64,000 nucleotides of DNA from Verrucomicrobiota bacterium (GTDB taxonomy: Bacteria; Verrucomicrobiota; Verrucomicrobiia; CAIQCK01). Position 1 is the stretch's first letter. Each line of letters opens with the position of its first letter. The translations under genes and the position numbers were made by a program. Below the pieces are notes generated by a model. It made no database searches, was not told where the DNA came from, and was given only the letters and a program-made list of their open reading frames with translations. This document shows, piece by piece, positions 26,866 to 36,921 of the stretch. The stretch is taken from NCBI GenBank assembly GCA_026397915.1, contig JAPLTX010000004.1, forward strand, positions 1 to 64,000. Direction: 5' to 3'.

Positions 26866-28005
26866 TCAGTCCAATTCCCTCAATCCGTCCAGCACGCTGG
26901 CCCGGACGCTCGCGACGGCAGGCGCCACGCAACTAACCACGCCCATCGCGGTCGCGATCAGCAAGCCGGCCGAGACGATGTGCGGCGTCACCTCGAATTT
27001 AACGAAGAAGCCGTGCGACAACACATACATGTCCACGTTCTGGGCGAGGAACCATGTGCCGACGCAGCCGATCAGCCCGCCGACCAGCGCCAACCCGAAC
27101 GATTCGGCGAGGATGAGACCGAAGATCTGGCCGCCGTTGTAACCGAGCGCCTTCAGCACGGCAATCTCCCGTGTCCGCTCGCGGATGGCCATGCTCATCG
27201 TGCTCGCCGTTACCAGCATCATCGTGAAGACGATCACGGAGCAGATGGAGCCAATGAGAAACTTGACGTTGCCAAACCACGAGAGAAACGTGAGCTGGAA
27301 TGCGCGCTCGGTCTCGGTCTTCGTCTCGGCGGCGCTGCTGCTGAACATCGCGTCCACCTTCTGGATCACGTCCGCCACCGCGTCGGCGTTGGCCGCCTGA
27401 ATCCAGTAGCAGCCGACGACGTGCCAACCGGTCGCCTCGTCCAGGTATTCGTGGTGGAAAAACAGGTTGGTTTCGTCAATGCCGCCGTGGTAAACGCCGC
27501 GAATCGTCAACTCCAGGGTGGCCGGATAGATCGTGCCGCGCAGCGTGACCTTTTGCCCGACCTTCCAGCCGAAGCGATTCATCGTCTTGATGCCGACCAT
27601 GCAGGCGGTCTTCTCCCTCTTGAACACGGCCACCTGCTCCGGGTCCGTCGTCACCTCGGTGAGAATGTCGAACAGCGCGTTGGCATCGCACCCGAACTGG
27701 GCGAAGAAGTTGCTCTCGTCAATGTAGATGCCGCCAAACCACGTCAGCCGCGACACGCGCTTGACGCCCGGCACGCGCGCAATGCGGGACTGGTATTTCG
27801 AGGGCAGGACGTTGGCGAGCGACACCTTGTGCCGCACGATCAGCCGCAGCGCCGACTGCTCCGTCAACTGCGGCTGGGACAGCTCCCGCAACGCCGTCTG
27901 GAGCACGGTGAACAGGAACAAGCTCAGCGCCACACTCAACACCGTGAGCGTGAGCCGCCGCTTGTTGCGGAGCGCGTTGCGCAGGATGAAACCGGGAATG
28001 GTCAT
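26866..28005 (-). CDS. ABC transporter permease, MacB/FtsX type
   Basis: 379 aa. Same architecture as the 25514-26674 permease: TM segment (LTLTVLSVALSLFLFTVLQT), periplasmic domain, and the C-terminal FtsX block IRERTREIAVLKALGYNGGQ followed by TM segments. The two permeases probably form a heterodimer served by the ATPase at 28027. Gap to the ATPase gene is 21 bp. Confidence 0.9.
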   Translation of the reverse strand: MTIPGFILRNALRNKRRLTLTVLSVALSLFLFTVLQTALRELSQPQLTEQSALRLIVRHKVSLANVLPSKYQSRIARVPGVKRVSRLTWFGGIYIDESNFFAQFGCDANALFDILTEVTTDPEQVAVFKREKTACMVGIKTMNRFGWKVGQKVTLRGTIYPATLELTIRGVYHGGIDETNLFFHHEYLDEATGWHVVGCYWIQAANADAVADVIQKVDAMFSSSAAETKTETERAFQLTFLSWFGNVKFLIGSICSVIVFTMMLVTASTMSMAIRERTREIAVLKALGYNGGQIFGLILAESFGLALVGGLIGCVGTWFLAQNVDMYVLSHGFFVKFEVTPHIVSAGLLIATAMGVVSCVAPAVASVRASVLDGLRELD

Positions 28006-28026
28006 GAGGACGCTATCAGCGGTCAG

Positions 28027-28710
28027 CTACCCGCCGTTCAATAACTCTCCCTTTTCCAGATGAACCATTCTCCGCGCGTGCGCCGCCGCCTTCGGGTCGT
28101 GTGTCACCATGACAACTGTTTTGCCGGCGTCGCGATTGAGCGTTTGCAACAACGCCAGCACATCGGCGGCTGAATGCGCGTCGAGATTACCGGTCGGTTC
28201 ATCAGCCACCAACAGCGTCGGGTCGGTCACCAGCGCACGCGCAATGGCCACGCGCTGTTCCTGCCCGCCCGAAAGTTGCCGCGGCAAGTGTCTCATCCGA
28301 TCCGCCAAACCAACCAGTTCCAGCGCCGCCTCCACGTGGTCGCGCCGCTCGCGCGCCGACAAGCCGGTTAGCAACAGCGGCAGTTCCACGTTTTCAAACG
28401 CCGTCAGGACGGGAATGAGGTTGAACGTCTGGAAAACGAAGCCGACGTGCTGTTTACGCCACGCCGCCAGTTCCGTCTCGCTGAGGTCGCCCACATCAGT
28501 GCCCTCAACGACACAGCGTCCATTGCTGGGACGGTCAATGCCGGCGATGATGTGCAGTAGCGTGCTTTTGCCCGAACCGCTTGGCCCCATGAGCGCGACG
28601 AACTCGCCTCGGCCAATGTCGAGCGAGATGCCATTGAGCGCCACCACCTCGATATCGCCGTGCTGGTAAACTTTCGACAACTCCCGAATCTGAACAATCG
28701 GCTGGTCCAT
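28027..28710 (-). CDS. ABC transporter ATP-binding protein (LolD/MacB-NBD type)
   Basis: 227 aa. Walker [10 protein letters not shown] (42-50), Q-loop [10 protein letters not shown], signature [15 protein letters not shown] (from 146), Walker [13 protein letters not shown] (from 166) and H-loop [12 protein letters not shown]. Energises the two FtsX-type permeases encoded downstream. First gene of the minus-strand operon, so the promoter lies in the 130-bp gap to the divergent kinase gene. Confidence 0.95.
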   Translation of the reverse strand: MDQPIVQIRELSKVYQHGDIEVVALNGISLDIGRGEFVALMGPSGSGKSTLLHIIAGIDRPSNGRCVVEGTDVGDLSETELAAWRKQHVGFVFQTFNLIPVLTAFENVELPLLLTGLSARERRDHVEAALELVGLADRMRHLPRQLSGGQEQRVAIARALVTDPTLLVADEPTGNLDAHSAADVLALLQTLNRDAGKTVVMVTHDPKAAAHARRMVHLEKGELLNGG

Positions 28711-28840
28711 ACTGCGTCGAGCTTAGCAGGCCGCCTGAAAACTCCAAAGCGCCGATTTGTCATTCATCCCGCGCCGTTGGGCAGCGGCGGCTTTGCATTT
28801 GCGGCGGCAGGCCGGCGCATGATAAGAGTTAAGGGGTTTT

Positions 28841-31405
28841 ATGTCTGAACCAGCATCAAAGAAGAAGATCAAGATCGCGTGCTCCAGTTGCGGCCAGCAT
28901 CTGGACGTGACGGAATTGCCGGCGTTCAGCCGCGCGTTCTGTCCAGCGTGCAACACTAAGCTTCTCGTGCCGATGGTTATCGGCAACTACCAGCTCCTCT
29001 CGCCAATGGGCAGCGGCGGCATGGGGACGGTTTACAAGGCGTTCGACTCCGCGCTGCAACGGTTTGTCGCGGTCAAGTTGATGAAAAAGGAACTGGCCTC
29101 GAACGCGCAGTTCGTCGCCGACTTCACCCGCGAGGCGCGCGCTGCCGCTTCGTTGAACCACCCCAACATCGCGCAAATCCTCAGCTTCGGCCGAACTGAC
29201 GATAACGACGGCCAATATTACATCGTCATGGAGCTGCTGGAAGGCGGGAGCCTCGATCACATGATCGAGACCCACAAACGCGTCGCGGAACTGGACGTGC
29301 TCAACATCGGCATCCAAGTGGCTTCCGCGCTCAAAGCGGCCTACCAACGCGGCGTCATCCACCGCGACATCAAGCCCGGCAACATCCTCTTCAATTCCGA
29401 AAGCCAGGCCAAAGTCGTGGACTTCGGGCTGGCGCAGTTTGCCGGCGCCGAGGAGGAGAAGAAGCAGGAAGACGGCATCTGGGGAACGCCCTACTACATT
29501 GCGCCGGAGAAGCTCAACGGCGAGCGCGAGGATTTCCGCAGCGACATGTATTCGATCGGCGGCACGATGTTCCACGCGCTGGCGGGCCGTCCGCCGTTCG
29601 AGGCGAATACCGCCACCGAGGTGGTGCTCAAGCACCTTCGCGAGCCGGCGCTGTCGCTGAAAACTTTCGCGCCGGACATTTGCGACAAAACCGCGCAAGC
29701 CATCGGCTGCATGTTGCGCAAGAACCGCGAGGACCGCTACCCCGACTACGACGAGTTGATAGACGATCTCGAAGAGGCCAAGCGCGCCGCCGTTGCCCAC
29801 CAACGGGAACTGGCAAATAAGAAACGCAAGCCGCAGGCTCGGGCGGCCGCCGCCACCAAACCGGCCGCGTCAACCGGTTCGTGGAAAGGTGTCGTCGCCA
29901 CACTGACTATATTGGCAGCCTGCATCGCGTGCGGTTATTTCGTTTGGGCGAAACGCGAAGTTCTTTTCCGCTCCAGCGACTCGGCTTCTTCTGCTGGGAC
30001 GGCTACGCAACAACAGCAACCGGCTCAACCCGCCGCCGAGCAAAGCTGGCTCGACCTCTGGGACGCCGCCGACAACAGCCTCATCGCCGGCAAATACCAG
30101 CCAGCCATAGATGCCTATCGCAAAGCCCGGCAGAAGCTGAACGACGACCCTCCACGACAGTGCATCCTCGACTGCCAGATCGGCGCCGCGTTGTATCTGC
30201 TGGGCAAGCCGGAGGACGCGCGAAAGGCGTTCTCCGCCGCCGGCGAGAAAATGGAAATCGGCATCATGCCGGAGAAGATCAACCAGGAAAGCTTCGGCCC
30301 ATTGCTCGGCCAGTTGATCAGCGGCGGCTTCACGCTCGACCAGATTCAATCCTCGCTCAAACAACAGATGCCGGCCGCGCTGGCCCTCGCGCAGTTTTAC
30401 CTCGGTGTCCAGGCGTTGGGCGAGGGCAAGCTGGCGGAGTGCGCCAGGTTCTTCGACACCTACACCACCGCCAGGGCAGATCTGGATCCGCGGTGGGTCA
30501 CGCTCTACCAGCCGCACGCGAAGTCCATCGCGGCGCAAATCCGTCTGCAAACCCAGGGCATTGAGGAAGCCACGAAGTTGATCGCAAGCAACAAGGCTGA
30601 GGAAGCGTATAAGAAGATCACCGCCATCAAGGCGCAGGTGAAGCATCCGCTGTTGCAGTCGCCGTTCGCTGCCATTGACACCGCTATCGCCGGCAAGTCG
30701 AAGGAACTGGCCGACATGGAGCACGCCAGGAAGGTCCGCGAGCGGTTCGCCCTCGACAAGCAATCGCTGGAGCAGGTGGACGCGACGGTGGACGCCGCCA
30801 TCAACGACTGCAACTTCGACACGTTGGCAAAAGCCTACGCCGCCGCTGCCGAAAAAATGGGATCGCCCGCGGTCAAGCAGGCGGCCGAAGACCGCGCGAT
30901 GGTTTACCAGCGACTCACGGCGCTCAAGACGCTCGTCATCGAAGGCATCGCCAAGACGCCCTATGCCCGTAACGACCTCGCGACCCGTGCCAACGCGCGC
31001 CTGGCTGGCGCTGTCACCAAGGCCGACGCCGAGAAGATCGTCGTTTCCGTCAAGGACCGCCCCGATCAAGCGACGCCGTGGCGTGATCTGGCGCCCGCGT
31101 CCGTGGTGGCGTTGTTCATCACCTACGACACGCTCGCCACGTCTCTCCAGCCCGCCGAGCACGGCGCCAACTACGTCGCCATCGCCTGGTTCGCGCAAAC
31201 CCAACACCTCGACCAGACGCTTGCCGACACCTACATGGACACCGCCGTCAAATTCGCGGCGGTCTCTCGAAACGAGTGGGATCGTTTCAACGCGCCGCTC
31301 GCCGGCGATGCCACGCCTGGAACACCCACGGTTGCTGCTACGGGCAAAAAATCCGACACCGACGTTGATTTCGATCCCGTGAAGAAGAAGCCGGCCAAAA
31401 AGTAA
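28841..31405 (+). CDS. Zinc-ribbon membrane Ser/Thr protein kinase with extracytoplasmic TPR-like sensor
   Basis: 854 aa. N-terminal zinc ribbon (C14, C17, C34, C37: CSSCG...CPAC); Hanks-type kinase with P-loop GSGGMG (57-62), K79, HRDIKPGN (D176), DFG (194-196) and APE (221-223). One TM segment (349-370), then a ~480-residue extracytoplasmic region of helical repeats (ARKAFSAAGEKMEIG; LALAQFYLGVQALGEGKLAE) ending in a lysine-rich tail (KKKPAKK). All catalytic residues present, so active kinase. Likely transmits an external signal; targets unknown. Precedes a radical SAM gene by 48 bp. Confidence 0.9.
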   Translation: MSEPASKKKIKIACSSCGQHLDVTELPAFSRAFCPACNTKLLVPMVIGNYQLLSPMGSGGMGTVYKAFDSALQRFVAVKLMKKELASNAQFVADFTREARAAASLNHPNIAQILSFGRTDDNDGQYYIVMELLEGGSLDHMIETHKRVAELDVLNIGIQVASALKAAYQRGVIHRDIKPGNILFNSESQAKVVDFGLAQFAGAEEEKKQEDGIWGTPYYIAPEKLNGEREDFRSDMYSIGGTMFHALAGRPPFEANTATEVVLKHLREPALSLKTFAPDICDKTAQAIGCMLRKNREDRYPDYDELIDDLEEAKRAAVAHQRELANKKRKPQARAAAATKPAASTGSWKGVVATLTILAACIACGYFVWAKREVLFRSSDSASSAGTATQQQQPAQPAAEQSWLDLWDAADNSLIAGKYQPAIDAYRKARQKLNDDPPRQCILDCQIGAALYLLGKPEDARKAFSAAGEKMEIGIMPEKINQESFGPLLGQLISGGFTLDQIQSSLKQQMPAALALAQFYLGVQALGEGKLAECARFFDTYTTARADLDPRWVTLYQPHAKSIAAQIRLQTQGIEEATKLIASNKAEEAYKKITAIKAQVKHPLLQSPFAAIDTAIAGKSKELADMEHARKVRERFALDKQSLEQVDATVDAAINDCNFDTLAKAYAAAAEKMGSPAVKQAAEDRAMVYQRLTALKTLVIEGIAKTPYARNDLATRANARLAGAVTKADAEKIVVSVKDRPDQATPWRDLAPASVVALFITYDTLATSLQPAEHGANYVAIAWFAQTQHLDQTLADTYMDTAVKFAAVSRNEWDRFNAPLAGDATPGTPTVAATGKKSDTDVDFDPVKKKPAKK

Positions 31406-31453
31406 CCGCGCGGCAGCGGTCGGCGGCAACAGTTCAACCCCCATCGCCGGAGC

Positions 31454-32635
31454 ATGGCCATCCAACTTCCCTTCGACACCATCGGCCGTGACAGCCTGCG
31501 CTTGTGGGCGCGATGGCTCGCGGCGGCGCTGCGCAACGACGCCCGGCGATGGTTGCGGCCCGGCGCCGACCCGACACCGGCGTTCCCCGCGCAGTTCCTC
31601 ATCGGCGTCACCTACAAGTGCGACAGCCGTTGCTCGCACTGCAACATCTGGGCCAACTACCTCCAGCAACCAGAAACAGCATCACAGGAGATGACGCCCG
31701 CCGAGTTCGAGCGGTTCCTCGACCGCAACCCGCAGCTCATCCAGATTGCCACCACCGGCGGCGAGCAGTTCAACCGCGACGACATCGCGGACTTCTGGCT
31801 CGCGCTGGACCGCCGCGGTCACCGCACCGGTTGCGCCACCAACGCCATCGAAACCGACCGCATCATCGAGCGCGAAGGTTCCCTCCTCCCGCGCCTGAGC
31901 GGCCGTCATCTCCGCCACTTCGGCGTCTCGCTCGACGGCGTCGAGGCAGTCCACGACCGCATCCGCGGCATTCCCGGCAACTTCGCCCACGCCTGGCGGC
32001 TCTTTCAGTGGGCGCGCGAACAGGAACAGCGATACCCGTTCTACCGCGCGGAGATTTCCAGCACGCTCACCGCCGCCAACTATCGTGACTTCCCCGCGCT
32101 CGTCGAGTGGCTCGTCAGTCAGGGCGTGCCGCCGAACAAGGTCGCCTTCATGGGCGCGCTGCCGTCGGCTCACTACTACCGGAACGTGAAGACCTGCAAG
32201 CCCGTCACCGCGCGCGACGAACTCGCCGGCATCATCGAGGAGTTGCGACGCAAGCATCCCGGCTTCGGGCAGAATTATTTCACCGAGAGCTACCTCCAGT
32301 GGTTGCGCGACCCCGCGAGTGGCGTCACCTGTGTGGCCGGGACGGCGTTCGGTTACATTGACCCTTACTGGAACGTTTATCCGTGCCTTGTGCTCGACCG
32401 CAAGCTCGGCAACCTCCGCGAGTTTGATTTCGATGTGCGCAAACTCTGGCGCTCGCCCGCCGCGCGGCAGTTCCGCGCCGAACTCGCCGCCAAGCCTTGC
32501 ACGCTCTGCTTCAACGAATGCAACCGCTGGCAGTCCATGCGCGCCTCGCTGGGCGGCCTCGCGAAGATCGCCTGGCGTCAGGCCGGCAGGGTGCTCCGCG
32601 CCGACCGCGACAGTCAGCGGCGATGGAGGATGTGA
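31454..32635 (+). CDS. Radical SAM protein with C-terminal SPASM-like cysteines
   Basis: 393 aa. Radical SAM motif C56-x3-C60-x2-C63 in VTYKCDSRCSHCNIW, TTGGEQFNR as the GGE-type motif, and a C-terminal cysteine set (GVTCVAGTAFGYIDPYWNVY...CTLCFNECNRW) typical of auxiliary Fe-S clusters in MoaA/SPASM enzymes. Such proteins modify peptides or act in cofactor synthesis; no small precursor peptide gene was recognised nearby. Substrate unknown. May be co-transcribed with the kinase upstream. Converges on the minus-strand gene at 32650. Confidence 0.85.
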   Translation: MAIQLPFDTIGRDSLRLWARWLAAALRNDARRWLRPGADPTPAFPAQFLIGVTYKCDSRCSHCNIWANYLQQPETASQEMTPAEFERFLDRNPQLIQIATTGGEQFNRDDIADFWLALDRRGHRTGCATNAIETDRIIEREGSLLPRLSGRHLRHFGVSLDGVEAVHDRIRGIPGNFAHAWRLFQWAREQEQRYPFYRAEISSTLTAANYRDFPALVEWLVSQGVPPNKVAFMGALPSAHYYRNVKTCKPVTARDELAGIIEELRRKHPGFGQNYFTESYLQWLRDPASGVTCVAGTAFGYIDPYWNVYPCLVLDRKLGNLREFDFDVRKLWRSPAARQFRAELAAKPCTLCFNECNRWQSMRASLGGLAKIAWRQAGRVLRADRDSQRRWRM

Positions 32636-32649
32636 CGCGGTGACTTTCT

Positions 32650-34569
32650 CTATTTCGCCGCGCGTGAAACGCGGTGCGTCTCCCAGTCGTTCTTCTTCTC
32701 CAACCACATCAACCACTCCGCCGCCGCGCTGAGGAGATGCGCGTAGCCGCCGGTGTCGGAAAACTTGTCCCACGTCACACCCGGTAATACCGAGTGGCAG
32801 CCGATGCCGGTCGGGATGTAGCCGTATTTGTTGAAGATCGCCTCCCACGTGCGCAGACCGCCGGCGAGTTCGTGCTCCAGCCACATCGCCACCTGCCGCT
32901 CGCTGCTGGCCAGGTAGAAGTTGCGCGTCGTGTCGCCGACTTGAATCGAGTAGCGCCCGTGTTCGACGTCGTTGGCCCACGCGGCGGTCTGTTCTTTGGC
33001 CACAGTGTAGGGAAGTGAAAGATGGAACGCGGAACGTGACTGAATGCGAAGCGGCTCGCCCTTGTCATTGACCACGGTCGCCGAGCCGTTCTGCTTTACC
33101 ATGACGACAGCGTGGCTGCCTTGGCCATCGGGCCGGCTGAAGACCTTAATCACAGTGTCGCCCTTGCATTCGCAGTCCAGTTCAAGCGCGCGCCGCGTGC
33201 TGCGAAGCGCCAGCTTCACGCCGCCGAGTTCGACGCGGGCCGGCTCGTCGTCGAAGCAGACGCGCAGGTCGTTACTGAATTCGCGCTGGTATCGCTCCTC
33301 CCAGAGTCCCGGGTTCGCCCGCAACGCCTGCAACGCCCAGCCGCAACAGATCATGTTCTGCGGTCCCATGCGCGAGCCGATCGGGCGCGGGCCTTTGAAC
33401 GGGCCTTTGCGGTCGGAACGGTAATCTTCGAGCCGGCCGTCGCGAACGTTCATCACATGAAGGTCGAATCGGTTGATGCCCGGCGGCACCTCAGCGTCGT
33501 CGCTGTAGCAGCGATAGAGCATCGGCTCCGTGAACGCATCATAGATGGTCTTGAACGCAAGCGTCCGCGGCAACTGCCCGCCGGTCTTCGCGATGCCAAA
33601 GTAGTAGCGATATTGCTGGTCGTCCGCAAAACCCGGCATCGCGCGACGGTCGCCCGGCTTGAACTCGTAGAGCGCAAACCGATAGTTGTTGGCAGGCAGC
33701 CACGTCTGGTCCGGGATGCGCTTCAGCTCCGTCGCGTCGCCGTTCGTCAGCCCGAACGCCGCGCAGCACATCGGGATGTGATTGAAGTGGCGCATCCGGC
33801 ATTCGTGCAGGTTCTTCGCGGCCTCGGCGACCTCAGCCGCCAGCTTCTTATCTGCCGCGGCCGCAGAGTCCTTGAGCATCAGCCACGCTTGCTGGAGCAT
33901 CACCGCAAGGTCTTGCGCCAGATGGTTCGACGAGCCGTGCGAGTAGCCGCTCAACAGGAACTGCGGGTTCGACTTGCCCGCAAACAGGTCAGTGCAGGGG
34001 AAGAAGCCAAGCGGCTCCTTCTTCTGTTGCCGTTCCAAGCTGACCGACCCGCCATCGTCCCACCAATAGGGCACGAAACCTTTCTCACCCTGAAATGCCC
34101 ATTCCTTGCCCCACGGCGCCGCATGTGGTCCAGCATCGTTGCGCTGGTCACTGAAGAGCGTGTCGGAGTAGTTGAGCATCTTGCAGTAGAACGGCAGCAC
34201 CCACTTCGTCAGGAACTCTTTGTAGAACGGATCGCCGGTGGCGCGCCACGCGTTCACCAGCGCCGCGGCGAACCACGCGCCGTCGTGCATCGTGTCCAGC
34301 GCCTCGCCTTGGACGAACTGGTCCGGCTGGCCTTTCCGCTCAACCCAGAAGTATTCATAGATCATCCCGCGCTGCGCCGACTTCGCGTCGCACTTCATGT
34401 GGTTGTCGAACACAAACTGCGCCAACCGCTTCATGAACGCCCGCGTCTCACCCGCCGTCATCGGCGGCTTCAAATGTGCCTGCGCCCACGCCGGGTCACG
34501 ATCAAGATCAGCTTTTTCAGCCGCAATGGCGGCGGTGACAACCAACATGACGGCGAACAGCGTCTTCAT
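32650..34569 (-). CDS. Secreted hypothetical protein, glycoside-hydrolase-like (alpha/alpha barrel suspected)
   Basis: 639 aa from the ATG at 34569 (signal peptide MKTLFAVMLVVTAAIAA); the longer frame overlaps the upstream gene. Rich in Trp/Tyr/His motifs such as YEYFWVERKG, GPHAAPWGKEWAFQ and GYSHGSSNHLAQDLAVML, suggesting a helical polysaccharide-active enzyme. No family recognised with certainty. Starts 7 bp after the DUF4838 gene, so they form an operon and probably act on the same substrate. Confidence 0.7.
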   Translation of the reverse strand: MKTLFAVMLVVTAAIAAEKADLDRDPAWAQAHLKPPMTAGETRAFMKRLAQFVFDNHMKCDAKSAQRGMIYEYFWVERKGQPDQFVQGEALDTMHDGAWFAAALVNAWRATGDPFYKEFLTKWVLPFYCKMLNYSDTLFSDQRNDAGPHAAPWGKEWAFQGEKGFVPYWWDDGGSVSLERQQKKEPLGFFPCTDLFAGKSNPQFLLSGYSHGSSNHLAQDLAVMLQQAWLMLKDSAAAADKKLAAEVAEAAKNLHECRMRHFNHIPMCCAAFGLTNGDATELKRIPDQTWLPANNYRFALYEFKPGDRRAMPGFADDQQYRYYFGIAKTGGQLPRTLAFKTIYDAFTEPMLYRCYSDDAEVPPGINRFDLHVMNVRDGRLEDYRSDRKGPFKGPRPIGSRMGPQNMICCGWALQALRANPGLWEERYQREFSNDLRVCFDDEPARVELGGVKLALRSTRRALELDCECKGDTVIKVFSRPDGQGSHAVVMVKQNGSATVVNDKGEPLRIQSRSAFHLSLPYTVAKEQTAAWANDVEHGRYSIQVGDTTRNFYLASSERQVAMWLEHELAGGLRTWEAIFNKYGYIPTGIGCHSVLPGVTWDKFSDTGGYAHLLSAAAEWLMWLEKKNDWETHRVSRAAK

Positions 34570-34576
34570 CGGCAAC

Positions 34577-36871
34577 TCAACGACCTTTTTCTTCCACGAA
34601 ATAAACCCGATCAATCAGAATCTCCGACACGGCTTCGGCGTTCTTGCAGGCGGCGAACCAGACGTAGGGCTTGCCCTTCGGCTCGATCACGCCGAGGTCG
34701 CAAGGCTTCCAATCGGTCGGCGCGTCCTTCGCCGTCACGCGGCGGCTCGCCACGCTCTTGCGCGTCTCTGTCTCGTAGATGCCAAAGCTGAATGCGTCGC
34801 CGCTGTCCTTTTGCTTCCGCACCTTGACGACGGCGTAGGCGTGATAACGTTTCCCTTTCTTGAAGTAGCCAGATGGCAATTGAAACTGAATCGCCCACTC
34901 GTGTGTTGCGCCGGTCAACCACGCACACGCGCCGTCCGAGGCGGTCTCGTCACGGCGCACCCCACAAAGCGTGCCTTCCTTGTAGAAACTGAACTCGTCA
35001 TCCTGCACGTCAATCACGCGACTCGCCGGCAGCTTCTCCGTGCCGGGCGGCGGCGTGGACTTGGCGCGGCGGACGGAGAGGCGCGCAAGGACCTTCTCCT
35101 TGAACGGCGCAAACTGGCCGCCCTCGCTGACCTGCTTCACGCCGGCTTCTGCGGCGGTGGTGAGGAACTTGTCGGCAAGTTCCTTCTCATCCCAACAGAT
35201 TGCCGGCGTCCTGCCAGCGCTACGTTTCGCGGCGCGCGCCCATGCACGGGCGTTGGCGAGAATCGTGTATTGCACCGGCATGTGGGCGACGCGGACGCGC
35301 TTGAGAATCTCCGATTGTTTCGCCGCGAGGCGCTCGGCTTCGACGAAGAGCTTCTCCGCCTGCGCAATGATCTCCGGTGTGAAGCACGCCGCGGTCGGCT
35401 GGACGTAGCAACGGATGTGGATGTTGTCCCGCTTCACCTTGTCGTGCAGCAGCCGGATGTATTTGCGGATCGGTGGCGCGGCAGGGCCGTAGTAGCCGTC
35501 GAGGAATTCCTCCAGCGCGCGCTTCGCGCCGTAACCGGGATTCCACAGCAGCTGCGCGATGATGTAGCTGCGCAGTTCCAGCATCTCGCCGCCAGGCGTC
35601 TGATACTCGCCTTGCTCGAAGATGCCGCGCACGCCGTGGGCAATGAAGAACCGGATGTTGGCCTCCAGCACGTCGAGGTTCGGATGCGGCAGGAGGTAGT
35701 GGGCGAAGTTGGTGACGTAGTCCCAGATGTAGAGCCGCTGGCAGACTTTCGACCAGCCGATGATGTCGTCCACGAACGCCTTGTTCTGCGGACACTTCTC
35801 CAGCGGATGGCTGAAGCAACACTCAATGCTGCACAGCCGCACGATGACGTTCGGCCGCGGCCGGACGAGGCGCGGCGGTTTGCGGGTGTATTGGTAGGCC
35901 AGTGTGTCCACGGCGACCTGCGGAAATTCCTTCTCGATGTTTTCGGCGACCTGGTTGACGAAGCGCAGCAGCGTGCCGCTGTGGCTGCCCTCCTCGTCGT
36001 CCACGGCCTTGCACTTCGCGCACTCACACCAGCCGTGCCAGTCGTTCTGCGAGACCGAGACGATGGTGGCCTTCGGGTTCTTGCGCAGCCACGCGCGGAC
36101 AGCGGCGGTCACCTCGCGCACGACTTCGGGGTTGGTCAGGCACAACTGGCCGTGCTCGTGGAACCGTTTGCCGTTGCGCTCCGAATACCACTCCGGGTGC
36201 TGCGCGAAATGTGTCTCCGGCGGCAACAGCGGATAGAACGTGTGAACGAAGCCCTGATAGACCACCTTGCCGCCGTGCGCGTCCGTCAGGCGCTCCGAGT
36301 TGCCATTGCTGAAGTTGCGCGCCGCCCAATCGCCGTCGTAGCCGCTCCACGAGAACGTCTCGCGATACTCCAGCCGCGGCACGACCGTGCGGTTAAGGTC
36401 GCGGATGACGAGCCGCTTCTGTTTCGGGATGCGGCTGCAATCCGGCGCGAACCACCGACAACCCAGCTCCTGATCGAGAAGCGAATAGACCGCGTAGAGT
36501 GTTCCGCGCGGCCGTCCGCCCGCCAACACCAAATGCGGTCCGCAGGTGCGCACAATGAAACCTTCGCCGCCCAGCTTCGCCCAGTCCACGCCGCTCGCGA
36601 GCCGATCCGCTTCCGCATCGCGCCCCACGAGAATGGCGCGCGCCGGTAGCGGGCCGGCTTCGCGAATCAGCAACTCGACGCCGCTGATCTCCTTGAGAAA
36701 CCGTTTGAGTTCCTCCGCGGCGTGGCACTCGGCAGGCGTCGGCTCGGCGCAGAGGCGGATGACGTAGGCACTCTTGCCTTTTTCCACCAGCACGCGACTG
36801 GCAGAGAAAGCGCTGGGCGGCAACAACCAAATAGCGCAGACGAGAGCTAATGAAGTGGCGAATCTGTTCAT
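34577..36871 (-). CDS. Secreted DUF4838 protein (alpha-glucuronidase-like)
   Basis: 764 aa. Signal peptide (MNRFATSLALVCAIWLLPPSAFSA). Contains an N-terminal GH67-like domain (AAEELKRFLKEISGVELLI) and the DUF4838 block (SVSQNDWHGWCECAKCKAVD, TLAYQYTRKPPRLVRP). C-terminal beta-rich domain (SDGACAWLTGATHEWAIQFQ). Likely handles a uronic-acid-containing or sulfated polysaccharide; unproven. A palindromic repeat (35200-35224) is read in frame as RSAGRTPA within a helical region. Operon with the 32650 gene. Confidence 0.85.
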   Translation of the reverse strand: MNRFATSLALVCAIWLLPPSAFSASRVLVEKGKSAYVIRLCAEPTPAECHAAEELKRFLKEISGVELLIREAGPLPARAILVGRDAEADRLASGVDWAKLGGEGFIVRTCGPHLVLAGGRPRGTLYAVYSLLDQELGCRWFAPDCSRIPKQKRLVIRDLNRTVVPRLEYRETFSWSGYDGDWAARNFSNGNSERLTDAHGGKVVYQGFVHTFYPLLPPETHFAQHPEWYSERNGKRFHEHGQLCLTNPEVVREVTAAVRAWLRKNPKATIVSVSQNDWHGWCECAKCKAVDDEEGSHSGTLLRFVNQVAENIEKEFPQVAVDTLAYQYTRKPPRLVRPRPNVIVRLCSIECCFSHPLEKCPQNKAFVDDIIGWSKVCQRLYIWDYVTNFAHYLLPHPNLDVLEANIRFFIAHGVRGIFEQGEYQTPGGEMLELRSYIIAQLLWNPGYGAKRALEEFLDGYYGPAAPPIRKYIRLLHDKVKRDNIHIRCYVQPTAACFTPEIIAQAEKLFVEAERLAAKQSEILKRVRVAHMPVQYTILANARAWARAAKRSAGRTPAICWDEKELADKFLTTAAEAGVKQVSEGGQFAPFKEKVLARLSVRRAKSTPPPGTEKLPASRVIDVQDDEFSFYKEGTLCGVRRDETASDGACAWLTGATHEWAIQFQLPSGYFKKGKRYHAYAVVKVRKQKDSGDAFSFGIYETETRKSVASRRVTAKDAPTDWKPCDLGVIEPKGKPYVWFAACKNAEAVSEILIDRVYFVEEKGR
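35200..35224. repeat. GTAGCGCyGGCA palindromic repeat inside the DUF4838 gene
   Basis: TTGCCGGCGTCCTGCCAGCG followed by CTACG is a short copy of the palindromic family seen complete at 3706-3770 and 38819-38893. It is translated in frame in the 34577-36871 gene, giving SAGRTPAI between two alpha-helical blocks. Confidence 0.6.
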
Positions 36872-36921
36872 AGAGCATTCTCCTTTCGACCGATCACGAC
36901 GCGTCCTTGACGCATCTCACT

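Noticed and set aside
29870-31669. A 599-codon minus-strand frame opposite the Ser/Thr kinase
   Set aside because: No start-site support or domain; it mirrors the kinase sensor region.
34397-36649. A 750-codon open frame on the plus strand opposite the DUF4838 gene
   Set aside because: High G+C leaves few stops in antisense frames; the translation is Arg/Val/Ala filler without motifs, and the minus-strand gene has clear domain motifs.
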